DNA of 39,576 nt from an uncultured Erysipelotrichaceae bacterium. Lineage in GTDB: Bacteria > Bacillota_I > Bacilli_A > RF39 > UBA660. Both the position numbers and the translations under genes were made by a program. How positions within the stretch are numbered: the stretch's first letter is position 1; every line of letters starts with the position of its first letter. Of this stretch, positions 17,846 to 25,415 are shown piece by piece. Under the pieces are notes generated by a model, which was not told the DNA's origin, did not search any database, and worked only from the letters and a program-made list of their open reading frames with translations. The DNA lies in assembly GCA_902780585.1 (NCBI GenBank), contig CACZGA010000008.1, positions 1 to 39,576 on the forward strand, read 5' to 3'.

Positions 17846-17985
17846 TGTAAATCCTCCCTTCGCCTATATCTAGTATAGACTTGCTCCGAGCGAATAACCC
17901 GATCCCCATTTTAGAGTTTTTATTTATTTAAATTAGCAACTCTTCCTGGAGTATCGACAACCTCGCACATCTAAGCAGTCACACG
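17846..17985 (-). ncRNA. Structured leader of the S10 superoperon
   Basis: About 140 nt between the predicted start and rpsJ. Visible pairings on the minus strand: AGAGTT (17938-17943) with AACTCT (17913-17918); TTCGC (17890-17894) with GCGAA (17859-17863), enclosing a small CTATA/TATAG hairpin (17864-17878). It contains GC-rich blocks such as GTGCGAGGTTGTCG, unlike the AT-rich surroundings, suggesting conserved RNA. It resembles what I recall of Bacillota rpsJ leaders, but I cannot confirm the family. Confidence 0.55.
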
Positions 17986-17991
17986 TATATA

Positions 17992-18020
17992 ATTATAACA
18001 GCCACTTCCTTTTTTTGCAA
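17992..18020 (-). promoter_or_regulatory. Main promoter of the S10 superoperon
   Basis: TTGCAA (18015-18020), a 17-base spacer and a perfect TATAAT (17992-17997) on the minus strand. Predicted start is near 17985. It is the only strong promoter seen for the 13.8-kb ribosomal unit. Confidence 0.8.
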
Positions 18021-18047
18021 CACTTTTTTTCAAAATATTCTTATTAA

Positions 18048-18086
18048 ACAAAAAAGAAAAGATTATTCTTACTCAGAATAGATCTT
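18048..18086 (-). terminator. Terminator of the DUF2975-like gene
   Basis: AGATCTATTCT pairs with AGAATAATCT across loop GAGTA (one mismatch/bulge), then TTTTCTTTTTT. The stop codon lies inside the hairpin. It separates this gene from the S10 promoter. Confidence 0.6.
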
Positions 18087-18791
18087 TCCTTTTGTTTCTT
18101 TTTGTAATTTATAACCATATTTAAATATATATAATAAGCAATATACAAATAATATTTCCATTATATCTGTTAAATTTATGTTCATTGAATTGTTTAATAT
18201 AATAGAGTTAATTATTTTTGATACTAATGATATTACAAAAGCATAAATTAGCAACTTTCCAAATTTTTCTAGTAATTCTATATTTTCTTTACTAAATGGT
18301 GTTTCTTCATTACGAATGTTTTTAAAGAAATGATATACTTTTTTAAGTATTAAGATTTCAATAACTAAGATAATAGCAATTATTAATAGTTCAAACTCTA
18401 CAAACATAATAGCAGTTGTATAATTACCTTGTTCTAAGTAAGCAAGAGCTTTATTAAAGGTATCCACATCTTTTGGGTTAGATACTATTTCTAAACCATT
18501 TTTATTGTCTCCATCGTTTATTGTTACTAGGTTTTCACTACGTTCATAAGTAATTTCCTGGTCAAGCACTGTAATTGTTCCAGAAGTTATTCCTGAATCT
18601 TCCTTAAAATTTACTTTAACATTTGATGATAATACAGGCACAACTAGCATAGCAAGTATCAAGCATACCAAACCAACAGTTACACAAACTTCACATATTT
18701 TAGTAACAACATAAATAAACTTACTTATTCCTTTCAATCTTTTTGATTCTTTCTTTTCAAGTGAGTAGTTTTTTGTTTTTTCTTTTTCCAT
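18069..18791 (-). CDS. Membrane protein, DUF2975-like
   Basis: 240 residues with four likely membrane helices: about 33-56, 124-147, 172-193 and 205-223. A 70-residue, probably extracytoplasmic, polar loop lies between the first two. The stretch FFKNIRNEETPFSKENIELLEKFGKLL resembles the conserved F-x-x-[IV]-x-x-x-x-PFS-x-EN-x-x-x-L region of DUF2975 proteins. Those usually sit beside a small XRE regulator; the nearest here is the XRE gene at 20983, on the other strand and not adjacent. Start ATG with AGGAGAG. Function unknown. Confidence 0.7.
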   Translation of the reverse strand: MEKEKTKNYSLEKKESKRLKGISKFIYVVTKICEVCVTVGLVCLILAMLVVPVLSSNVKVNFKEDSGITSGTITVLDQEITYERSENLVTINDGDNKNGLEIVSNPKDVDTFNKALAYLEQGNYTTAIMFVEFELLIIAIILVIEILILKKVYHFFKNIRNEETPFSKENIELLEKFGKLLIYAFVISLVSKIINSIILNNSMNINLTDIMEILFVYCLLYIFKYGYKLQKETKGKIYSE

Positions 18792-18850
18792 AACACTTCT
18801 CTCCTTTTTCTTTTATTTTACCACTTTCTAAAAAAAAGTGAATATTTTTT

Positions 18851-18876
18851 AAAAGAAAAAAAGAGGATACCTCTTT
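18851..18876 (-). terminator. Terminator after the NQP-rich membrane protein
   Basis: Perfect 7-pair stem AAAGAGG/CCTCTTT with loop TAT (18860-18876), continuing into a T-rich tract. Confidence 0.75.
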
Positions 18877-18881
18877 TATAA

Positions 18882-19844
18882 TTAATATGGTTGTCCATTA
18901 TTATTCGGTGGCATAACACTTGGTTGTCCTCCGCTCATTATAGGTGGTTGATTTAACATCTGATTGTTGTTCATGATTGGTGGTTGATTTAGCATTTGCT
19001 GTGGATTCATTGGTTGCTGATTCATCATTGGTGGTTGGTTCATCATCCCACCATTGTTAAACACTGGTTGTTGGTTCATTTGTTGTGTTTGTCCCATTAG
19101 ATTTTGTGGAGGTTGATTTGCTTGGTTTTGTTGTTCAGCCAGCCTTGCCTGTTGTGCTTCTAAAGCCGGATTTCTAAACCTAGGACCATTTGATGTCGAA
19201 AAGTCTGTTTTAGGTTTCTCCTGAGGAGAGTTTTCTATAACCTCTCTGGTCTGTTGCTCTTCTTCAGCAAACAACTGATAAACTACTAAAGCAAATATGG
19301 CAATAGGAATTACTTCTTTACTGACAGATTTTACTTTTGTTAGAAAATCAGATAGTTTTTCTACCATACACAAACCATGATAAACAAGAACAGATACGTA
19401 GGCGCTTATTTTACTAACTACAACTAGCACATCATCTGTACTTATACTAATCAAATTAAATATAGAATAGTATTTTAAAATAGCTATTACTTCTAGTGCT
19501 ATTCCTTCAACTCTTTGGAGTTTTTCAACTTTTTCGTAGAACTTCTGAATGGCACTAAAATCAAGATTTTTCATGGTTTTGTGTGCCATCACAACAACAA
19601 TTATCGCTATGACAACGTAAACTAGTAAAGAAATAAAACCAGCTATTGAGACTATTGATTTATTCTTTTTAAAGTCTACAAAAAATATTAACAATTCAAT
19701 AATAGTTGTTGAAACTATAGTTTCCAAAAACGCAATTACAATTTTTAAATTCATAGACATTTTGATGTCAGAAGCTACTAATATTGTAGCTGTTAGTATT
19801 AATAAAAAGACTACCGGTAATAATTTCACTATTGTTTTACCCAT
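18882..19844 (-). CDS. Multi-TM protein with N/Q/P/M-rich tail
   Basis: 320 residues from the ATG at 19844, chosen for its AGGTGA site five bases upstream; an in-frame TTG at 19871 lacks an RBS. Three clear N-terminal helices (about 7-24, 33-57, 63-86) and a likely further one near 182-200. It ends in roughly 115 residues of low complexity built on NQPPIM/NQQPM units, probably disordered. I recognise no family. A possible promoter TTGAAG-17-TACAAT lies just upstream (TACAAT at 19861-19866). It has its own terminator, so it is probably monocistronic. Confidence 0.75.
   Translation of the reverse strand: MGKTIVKLLPVVFLLILTATILVASDIKMSMNLKIVIAFLETIVSTTIIELLIFFVDFKKNKSIVSIAGFISLLVYVVIAIIVVVMAHKTMKNLDFSAIQKFYEKVEKLQRVEGIALEVIAILKYYSIFNLISISTDDVLVVVSKISAYVSVLVYHGLCMVEKLSDFLTKVKSVSKEVIPIAIFALVVYQLFAEEEQQTREVIENSPQEKPKTDFSTSNGPRFRNPALEAQQARLAEQQNQANQPPQNLMGQTQQMNQQPVFNNGGMMNQPPMMNQQPMNPQQMLNQPPIMNNNQMLNQPPIMSGGQPSVMPPNNNGQPY
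18895..19125 (-). repeat. Low-complexity NQPP-coding repeats
   Basis: Imperfect tandem units coding N-Q-P-P-[IM]-M and N-Q-Q-P repeat in the 3' end of the membrane-protein gene. On the plus strand this appears as recurring ATTGGTGGTTGATTTA-like words (for example near 18940, 18973 and 19028). Confidence 0.6.
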
Positions 19845-19923
19845 GTTATCACCTATTTTAATTGTAGCCAAATTTCATTATTTCTTCAACAATATTTTTA
19901 TATTCTTTTTTTATAGATGTAAA

Positions 19924-19952
19924 CAAAAAAAGGAACTAGTTTTCACTAGTCC
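19924..19952 (-). terminator. Terminator after the TM-anchored protein
   Basis: AGGACTAGT pairs with ACTAGTTCCT around a GAAA loop (one bulged T), followed by seven T on the minus strand. The rho-independent form is strong. Confidence 0.8.
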
Positions 19953-20824
19953 TCTACCGGTATATATTTAACACTTTGAAGTTTTCTATTACCATCTTTA
20001 ATATTAAATGTAAATTGGTATGTATCATATTTTGTTTTGTCTAAGGATGGTTCATCTGTTGTTTCTATTGGGCTTTGGGCACCTTCAGCTTTATAGAAAT
20101 TAAATACAAATGTGTTTTTACTATCATCAAAATCTAGCACTTCTTGGTAGTAATATGTATAACTTAATACTATTTGTTCAGAATTTTTCTCAGCTTTATA
20201 AAGTTTTATTCTACCACCATTGTTTCCTGGGCCCTCACAACCAAAGCCATATGCTGTTATAGTTATGTTATTATCATTAAATCTAATATAAGAAGGAAAT
20301 ACTAATGCTCCAGCTATTTTTGCGCCATCATGAGAAGGTACTCCATTTCCTTTAGTAGATGAGTCAATAGCAGGACGATATTCATCTAAGAAACTTAAAT
20401 CGTCAAAGTATTTATTTAGTTCAGATTCAGAAATGGTATAATCACTATAATCTGCGGCTGTTTTAATTATTGGATTTGCATAAATTGCTAGCATAATATT
20501 TAATTTTTCAAGGTTTGTAAATTCTTCAATATCCTTATCTTTTTGATTTAATTCTAAAGCAGTTCCTGCACATGGATAGGTAGGTAGCATATCATTAACC
20601 TCTATTACTAATGGATCTTCTAAATCTACATTTTGCAATGGTTCTGTTTTTGTTTCTGTTTTATCATTTGTTTCTGGTGTTGTTGGCTTATTACTGTTTT
20701 CTTTGGTGTCTTTAGTTGTTAATAAATACAAGCACCCTCCTAATAATATTACTAAAATAATAATGATTGCCCATAAAACGCCTGTCCCTTTACCCTTTTT
20801 TGGTATTTCTTTTTGCTCTTCCAT
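19946..20824 (-). CDS. Membrane-anchored extracytoplasmic protein
   Basis: 292 residues. A positive N-terminal region is followed by a single hydrophobic segment (about 16-36), then a Thr/Glu/Lys-rich linker and a ~230-residue outer domain containing a CAGT near 90 and a second Cys in FGCEGPGNNGGRI, which could form a disulfide. LLGGC at 27-31 resembles a lipobox, but the hydrophobic stretch continues past the Cys, so a TM anchor is more likely. No family recognised. It has its own promoter and terminator. Confidence 0.75.
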   Translation of the reverse strand: MEEQKEIPKKGKGTGVLWAIIIILVILLGGCLYLLTTKDTKENSNKPTTPETNDKTETKTEPLQNVDLEDPLVIEVNDMLPTYPCAGTALELNQKDKDIEEFTNLEKLNIMLAIYANPIIKTAADYSDYTISESELNKYFDDLSFLDEYRPAIDSSTKGNGVPSHDGAKIAGALVFPSYIRFNDNNITITAYGFGCEGPGNNGGRIKLYKAEKNSEQIVLSYTYYYQEVLDFDDSKNTFVFNFYKAEGAQSPIETTDEPSLDKTKYDTYQFTFNIKDGNRKLQSVKYIPVED

Positions 20825-20849
20825 AAGAATTCTCCTTTCTATTATCTTT

Positions 20850-20878
20850 ATTATAATTTATTTCTTATTTTAGTACAA
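20850..20878 (-). promoter_or_regulatory. Promoter of the TM-anchored protein gene
   Basis: TTGTAC (20873-20878), 17-base spacer, TATAAT (20850-20855) on the minus strand; AAAGGAG RBS and ATG follow within 26 bases. Confidence 0.7.
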
Positions 20879-20982
20879 TTATCATTTTTGGCTAATTTAT
20901 TTTATTTGTATATCTATAGTTTACATATATTTTTATCTTTTTCATTCATAATAGTGTTATAAATTCTTTTTGGAGGGATAAT

Positions 20983-21240
20983 ATGTCTATCAATAAATAT
21001 GAAATAAACATTTATGAGCAAATTGCTCGTAATATTAAAAAATATAGAAAAGAAGCTGGAATTACGCAAGCTGAATTAGCAGAAAAAATTGGTGTTTCAC
21101 ATGAATTTATTCGTAGAAATGAATCTAAGAAGGGTAAAAAGTCCTTTTCAGTAGATACAGTATGGAAGATATCAGTTGCTTTAAATATTCAACCTGGCAA
21201 ATTATTTGAAATTGATTTAGATGAATTAATTCAACAATAA
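20983..21240 (+). CDS. XRE-family transcriptional regulator
   Basis: 85 residues, a single Cro/CI helix-turn-helix: IARNIKKYRKEAGITQAELAEKIGV, then SHEFIRRNESKKG as the recognition helix region, and a short C-terminal tail. TTGGAGGG RBS seven bases before the ATG. An extended -10 (TGTTATAAA) lies just upstream. One of only two plus-strand genes. It is divergent from the TM-anchored protein gene, sharing a 158-bp intergenic region, so that gene and itself are the natural candidate targets (inference). Confidence 0.92.
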   Translation: MSINKYEINIYEQIARNIKKYRKEAGITQAELAEKIGVSHEFIRRNESKKGKKSFSVDTVWKISVALNIQPGKLFEIDLDELIQQ

Positions 21241-21268
21241 AAATACTAGAATGATATCTAGTATTTTC
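21241..21268. terminator. Bidirectional terminator between XRE and ATPase genes
   Basis: Perfect 10-pair stem AAATACTAGA/TCTAGTATTT with loop ATGATA (21241-21266), placed between convergent genes. It is flanked by A-rich sequence on the left and T-rich on the right, so it can serve both strands. Confidence 0.75.
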
Positions 21269-22546
21269 TTATGATTGGTTATCTTTTAAGCAGAAAGCTG
21301 CGTATACTGGAATATAACGAATTTCTTTTTTGGTTGAGAAATTGTTTTCAGTTATACGATATGCTTGAATAATTGTAAATTTCTTCATTAGAACAGCTAA
21401 AGACTTAGCTTTGGAATTACTACGTGTTGTTAATTCTATAGGAATAATTTGGCCATTTCTATTTTGAATAACAAAGTTAACTTCGGCTTTTCCTTCAGAC
21501 TGATAATAATATAGGGTATACCCTCCATCTGATAGAGTACTTGCAAGATGATTTTCATATAGTACTTCTTTTATTTTTTCATCGGTTAATAATTGTTTTT
21601 TATTTAGATGAAGCATTGTATATAATAAACCTTCATCATTAGCATATAGTTTAAAACTATCTTTTTCTTTGCAAGAACTAAGTGGTGATTTAATTTTACT
21701 TATCTTATTACTTCTTATTACAATTTGATTATTAATAAGATAATTAATGGTGCTTTCATATTCCTTAGCTCTTTTACCAGAACCCATTAGGCCATATTGA
21801 AACTTTTTATTGTCCTTTTTAAGTTGTTCTGGTAAAGAATCTAATACTTCTATTCCTCTAGGTATATCTATTAATACATTATTAATAGCAATTTCTTTTT
21901 TGTATACATCTATTATCTTTTGTTTAATAGCATCTAATTCATTACTGCTTTTTCCATTAATACTTTCATATATTACTTCTGGTAAGCCACCTGTTTCTAG
22001 GAAATCCATAAATAGATCCAAAGCAACTTTATGAAATGGACAAGTTTTTTTCTTAGTAAATGATTCTCTAATTATCTCAGCTAAACTTTTTTCATCTTTA
22101 GCCCATAAGTATTCTTCAAAGTCCATAGCAGTCATGGCTTTAAATTGTAATTCTTCACCTTTAAACTCTGATAATTTTTCTTTTTTAGATGTAATCGCAA
22201 TAATATGATATTTACTATGTTCACTACCAAATACTTTTAAACCTTTAATAATATCAAGTTCTACTACGTTATCTAAGATAATTAAAGTATCTTCTTTTAA
22301 GATTGTTTCTCCAGATAATAAAGATAGATTTAATATTATTTTTTCAGTTGCTCTTTCTTTCTTAAATACATTTAATAAATTTTTATTGTTTTCGGTATTA
22401 AAATAAATTGTGTTTTTATATTCTTTTTTTCCAAAGTCTAATACGGAAAATGTCTTACCTATTTGTTTAGCGCCATATAATAGTAATGGTTTTCTAATAA
22501 TATCCTGTTTCCATTTTTGATAAAATTTTTCTATCTTACGTTCCAT
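21269..22546 (-). CDS. AAA ATPase with DUF4143-type C-terminal domain
   Basis: 425 residues. N-terminal P-loop ATPase of the AAA_14 type: Walker A GAKQIGKT near residue 25, Walker B TLIILDN near 101. A middle segment matches the LPEVIYE and VLIDIPRG patterns of the family. The C-terminal DUF4143 domain is PD-(D/E)XK-like and normally reads EIDF...PIEVKS; here it reads AEVNFVI and IPIELTT, so the Asp is Asn and the Lys is lost. Such proteins are widespread, often variable between strains, and of unknown role. A strong own promoter and terminators on both sides make it a single-gene unit. Confidence 0.85.
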   Translation of the reverse strand: MERKIEKFYQKWKQDIIRKPLLLYGAKQIGKTFSVLDFGKKEYKNTIYFNTENNKNLLNVFKKERATEKIILNLSLLSGETILKEDTLIILDNVVELDIIKGLKVFGSEHSKYHIIAITSKKEKLSEFKGEELQFKAMTAMDFEEYLWAKDEKSLAEIIRESFTKKKTCPFHKVALDLFMDFLETGGLPEVIYESINGKSSNELDAIKQKIIDVYKKEIAINNVLIDIPRGIEVLDSLPEQLKKDNKKFQYGLMGSGKRAKEYESTINYLINNQIVIRSNKISKIKSPLSSCKEKDSFKLYANDEGLLYTMLHLNKKQLLTDEKIKEVLYENHLASTLSDGGYTLYYYQSEGKAEVNFVIQNRNGQIIPIELTTRSNSKAKSLAVLMKKFTIIQAYRITENNFSTKKEIRYIPVYAAFCLKDNQS

Positions 22547-22579
22547 TATTTGTACTCACCCCACATATTTTATACATTA

Positions 22580-22608
22580 AGTATACTATCATACTAATAT
22601 ATTGTCAA
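22580..22608 (-). promoter_or_regulatory. Strong promoter of the DUF4143 ATPase gene
   Basis: Perfect TTGACA (22603-22608), 17-base spacer and TATACT (22580-22585) on the minus strand. The -10 lies in an 8-bp palindrome AGTATACT, which could be an operator. Confidence 0.75.
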
Positions 22609-22610
22609 AT

Positions 22611-22632
22611 GAAAAAGACCTATACGGTCTTA
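22611..22632 (-). terminator. Terminator of spo0A
   Basis: AAGACC/GGTCTT stem (22615-22620 with 22626-22631), loop GTATA, followed by TTTTC. It overlaps the stop codon. Confidence 0.65.
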
Positions 22633-23403
22633 ATTGGTTAATAATGGTTTACTGAATTCTAATCTTAATTTGTCTGCAATAGTTATGATGAATTCTGAAT
22701 TAGTAGGTTTTGCTTTATCAATATCTATACTATTACCAAATATATCTTCCATTAGATCCCAATTGCCACGATTCCAACTTACTTCAATGGCGTGTCTTAT
22801 GGCTCTTTCTACATTTGGAACAGTAGAATCATATTTCTTGGCTATTACTGGGTATATTTCTTTTGTAATACCTATAGTAACATTATTCTCATAAACCAAG
22901 ATTATTCCTTCTCTTATATATTGATATCCCTTAATATGCGATGGTACTCCTAGTTCGTGTAGTGTTTTGGTAATAAATACTTCTAGATTATTATGAATTA
23001 AGTCTATTGTTCCACCAATATGTTCATTACTATTTATTGTTTCTAAGACTTTTTTCTCTAGTTCTTGTAGTTCAAATGGTTTAACTAATAAATAATAAGC
23101 TCCTAAAATAGCAACCTTATGTATAATTTCGGGGGTATTATAAGAAGTTTCCACGATTACTTTCTTATCTATCCTATTATTATTGATATATTCTAAGACA
23201 CTTATGCCATCTTTATAAGGCATTATCAAATCTAATATTATTAGATCATATTCCTCTTTCTTATTATCAATAAATAGTATTCCTTCATTACCATCTTTGG
23301 CTGTTAATGATACTTCTATATTGGGAGTTTTAGCAAAATAATCCTTAATCATATTTACTAATGTTTCATTATCATCTATAACAAGCAGCCTTGTTTTTCC
23401 CAT
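22630..23403 (-). CDS. spo0A: Sporulation response regulator Spo0A
   Basis: Phosphorelay-controlled master regulator of sporulation and stationary phase in Bacillota. 257 residues from the ATG at 23403, which follows AGGAGAGG; upstream in-frame ATGs lack a site. The receiver domain has Asp10/Asp11, phosphoacceptor Asp58 in LIILDLIMP, and the late Lys in LVKPFE. The Spo0A_C DNA-binding domain includes KGYQYIREGI, VPNVERAIRHAIEVSWNRG (recognition region) and KPTNSEFI. It stands alone; no spo0A neighbour such as spoIVB is present. Whether this organism sporulates cannot be told from the window. Confidence 0.95.
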   Translation of the reverse strand: MGKTRLLVIDDNETLVNMIKDYFAKTPNIEVSLTAKDGNEGILFIDNKKEEYDLIILDLIMPYKDGISVLEYINNNRIDKKVIVETSYNTPEIIHKVAILGAYYLLVKPFELQELEKKVLETINSNEHIGGTIDLIHNNLEVFITKTLHELGVPSHIKGYQYIREGIILVYENNVTIGITKEIYPVIAKKYDSTVPNVERAIRHAIEVSWNRGNWDLMEDIFGNSIDIDKAKPTNSEFIITIADKLRLEFSKPLLTN

Positions 23404-23437
23404 TACCTCTCCTCTCATCTTTTTACCACGCATTATA

Positions 23438-23466
23438 ATTATATAAATTAAAGATAAAAAAAACAA
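23438..23466 (-). promoter_or_regulatory. Promoter of spo0A
   Basis: TTGTTT (23461-23466), 17 bases, TATAAT (23438-23443); a second TATAAT abuts it at 23432-23437. The -35 overlaps the T-run of the tpiA terminator. Confidence 0.55.
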
Positions 23467-23482
23467 GTTTTTAACTTGTTTT
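23456..23482 (-). terminator. Terminator of the pgk-tpiA unit
   Basis: Perfect 9-pair stem AAACAAGTT/AACTTGTTT with loop AAA (23461-23481), followed by a T-run on the minus strand. Confidence 0.8.
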
Positions 23483-23484
23483 GA

Positions 23485-24183
23485 TTAATGTAGTTTTTCT
23501 ATAAATACTTTTAATTTATCTACTTTTAAGCTTAATCCTCCTAGTAAATAACCATTAATAGATGGAATTTGTTTTAATTGATCAATGTTTTCTTCGTTAG
23601 CACTTCCTCCATATAGAATATATGAAGCAGGAACAAGCCTTTTTATTTCTTGGAATACTTCTTCTATTTGTTCATTAGTAGGAATTACACCTGTACCAAT
23701 TGACCATATTGGTTCATAGGCAATTATTAATCTTTTCTTTTCTTCTTCTGTTAAGTCTCTTGTGGCGATGGTTAGTTCTTCCTCTAATACTTTATTTACT
23801 TTATTTTGTTTTCTTTCTTCTAGTGTTTCACCAATACATAAAATAGGAGTTATATCATTTTTAAATAATTGTTTTATCTTTTTGTTTATTTCTTCATTTG
23901 TTTCTCTTTGATATTCTCTTCTTTCACTATGTCCTACTATGGCGTATTCTACTTGATATGATTTTAACTGAGAAGCTGATATTTCTCCAGTGTAGGCACC
24001 ATTATCTGATACGCTTACATTTTGGGAACCTAGTTTAATATTACTATTTGATACCATACTTATATTTAAAAATGTAGGACATAATATTAATGTTTCTGTT
24101 GTCTCTACAGTTTTTAATTCTTCTAAGTATTTTTTAAATTCTTCTTTTTCTAAATTACTTTTATTATTTAAAGCTATAATCAT
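23485..24183 (-). CDS. tpiA: Triosephosphate isomerase, short form
   Basis: Interconverts DHAP and glyceraldehyde 3-phosphate. 232 residues against about 250 usual. Catalytic residues are present: Asn6 and Lys8 in LNNKSN (usual GNWKMN), His in VGHSERRE near 83, Glu in AYEPIWSIGTG near 151, and the phosphate-binding YGGSANEENI. The N-terminal GNWK motif is divergent. The start overlaps the glycosyltransferase stop by ATGA, indicating coupling. Last gene of the pgk unit. Confidence 0.95.
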   Translation of the reverse strand: MIIALNNKSNLEKEEFKKYLEELKTVETTETLILCPTFLNISMVSNSNIKLGSQNVSVSDNGAYTGEISASQLKSYQVEYAIVGHSERREYQRETNEEINKKIKQLFKNDITPILCIGETLEERKQNKVNKVLEEELTIATRDLTEEEKKRLIIAYEPIWSIGTGVIPTNEQIEEVFQEIKRLVPASYILYGGSANEENIDQLKQIPSINGYLLGGLSLKVDKLKVFIEKLH

Positions 24184-25415
24184 TGGAACCTCTCCTTTAT
24201 GCTTCTTACTATTTTTGATATTAAACCGAATCTGTTTTCAGATTGTTTTTCTTTTATTGCTCTATTATAGACTTCTAATACTCTTTCACCATAATATTTG
24301 GAACTATATGTTTCAGCTTGGATTCTGGCTTGTTTATCAAATCTTTCTAACTCTTTAGGATTATCATATAATCTTAAGATGTCTTTTATATATTCATCTT
24401 GTGTTTCAAAAAACAAACCATCTAATTCTTCAGTTACCATACTTATAAAAGCTTCATCTCTCATACAGACAGGCACTACGTTAGAAGCCATGGCTTCAAT
24501 AATCGTTAAACCTTGCGTTTCTGTTTTAGATGCTGTTACAAAGATATTTGCTAAATGATAATAATATGGCATATCTTCCCAAGATGTTTTACCCGTAAAT
24601 ATAACAGAATCTTTTAGTCCTAGTTTTTCAGCATATGATTCATATTTTTCTTTATCTGGACCATCACCAACTATAACTAGTTTTATATTATTATGTTTTT
24701 CTTTAATTGTTTTATGAGCTTTTATTAAGAATTCAACATTTTTTTCTTCAGCTAATCTTCCTACAAATAGTAATATAAAATCATTTTTATTAATATTTAA
24801 ATTATTTTTTAAATCTTTTAACTCATTACTATTAATTTTATCATCATAGAATCTTTCTATTTCTATACCAGTAGGTATAATATTAATATTCTTTTCAAAG
24901 TTATATTTTTCTTTAAATAACTTATATGTTTTATTTGTAGGTACAATTAATTCTGTAGCAGTTGTATCACAATAGAATTTGGTAAAGTACTCTAGGAGTT
25001 TTTTACTGGATTTTTCAAAATAGCCTTTAGTTATATAGTAAATATAATCTTCATACATTGTGTGATATGTATGTACTAAAGGGATATTAAATTGTTTAGC
25101 AAATAATCTAGCAAATGTTCCTATAGCGAACTCTGTTTGGGAGTGTATTACCTCTAAATGCCAGCCTTTTATTATATTTACGGCTCTTACTGGGTAAATA
25201 CTACTTAATCTAGAGTCATAAATACCTGTTGGGATACCAGGTATTTTTAATATTTTTTCTTTTTCATCATACTCATATTTAAAACTTTCTAAGTTGGCAG
25301 TTACTACATACACTTCATGGCCTTGTTTTTCTAAGGCTCCTTTTAGCATAGCTATACTAGTTACCAAACCACTAATATAGGGGGTATACGTTTCGCTGAA
25401 AATACCTATTCTCAT
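24180..25415 (-). CDS. GT4 glycosyltransferase, probably glycolipid synthase
   Basis: 411 residues, GT-B fold. The N-terminal MRIGIFSETYTPYISGLVTS is typical of 1,2-diacylglycerol 3-glucosyltransferases; HTYHTMYEDYIYY near 116 is a family marker. IIPTGIEIERF follows, and the C-terminal EX7E motif is ETQGLTIIE near 314. These enzymes transfer glucose to diacylglycerol to build membrane glycolipid and lipoteichoic-acid anchors. The neighbouring flippase-like gene supports that, but a phosphatidylinositol- or other lipid-specific enzyme is not excluded. ATGA overlaps on both sides. Confidence 0.88.
   Translation of the reverse strand: MRIGIFSETYTPYISGLVTSIAMLKGALEKQGHEVYVVTANLESFKYEYDEKEKILKIPGIPTGIYDSRLSSIYPVRAVNIIKGWHLEVIHSQTEFAIGTFARLFAKQFNIPLVHTYHTMYEDYIYYITKGYFEKSSKKLLEYFTKFYCDTTATELIVPTNKTYKLFKEKYNFEKNINIIPTGIEIERFYDDKINSNELKDLKNNLNINKNDFILLFVGRLAEEKNVEFLIKAHKTIKEKHNNIKLVIVGDGPDKEKYESYAEKLGLKDSVIFTGKTSWEDMPYYYHLANIFVTASKTETQGLTIIEAMASNVVPVCMRDEAFISMVTEELDGLFFETQDEYIKDILRLYDNPKELERFDKQARIQAETYSSKYYGERVLEVYNRAIKEKQSENRFGLISKIVRSIKERFQ

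Noticed and set aside
17846-17985. tRNA or T-box element before rpsJ
   Set aside because: No cloverleaf, and no T-box TGGN bulge sequence with terminator; it is better explained as a ribosomal-protein leader.
4200-18000. Code-4 (TGA = Trp) mollicute genome
   Set aside because: Trp residues are TGG in L13 and elsewhere, and TGA serves as a stop (flippase-like and glycosyltransferase genes).
18895-19125. CRISPR array from the repeated TTGGTGGTTG words
   Set aside because: Repeats are imperfect, irregularly spaced and in frame within a coding low-complexity tail.
19946-20824. Lipoprotein call from LLGGC
   Set aside because: The hydrophobic stretch continues past the Cys and the residue after it is not typical, so a TM anchor is the safer reading.
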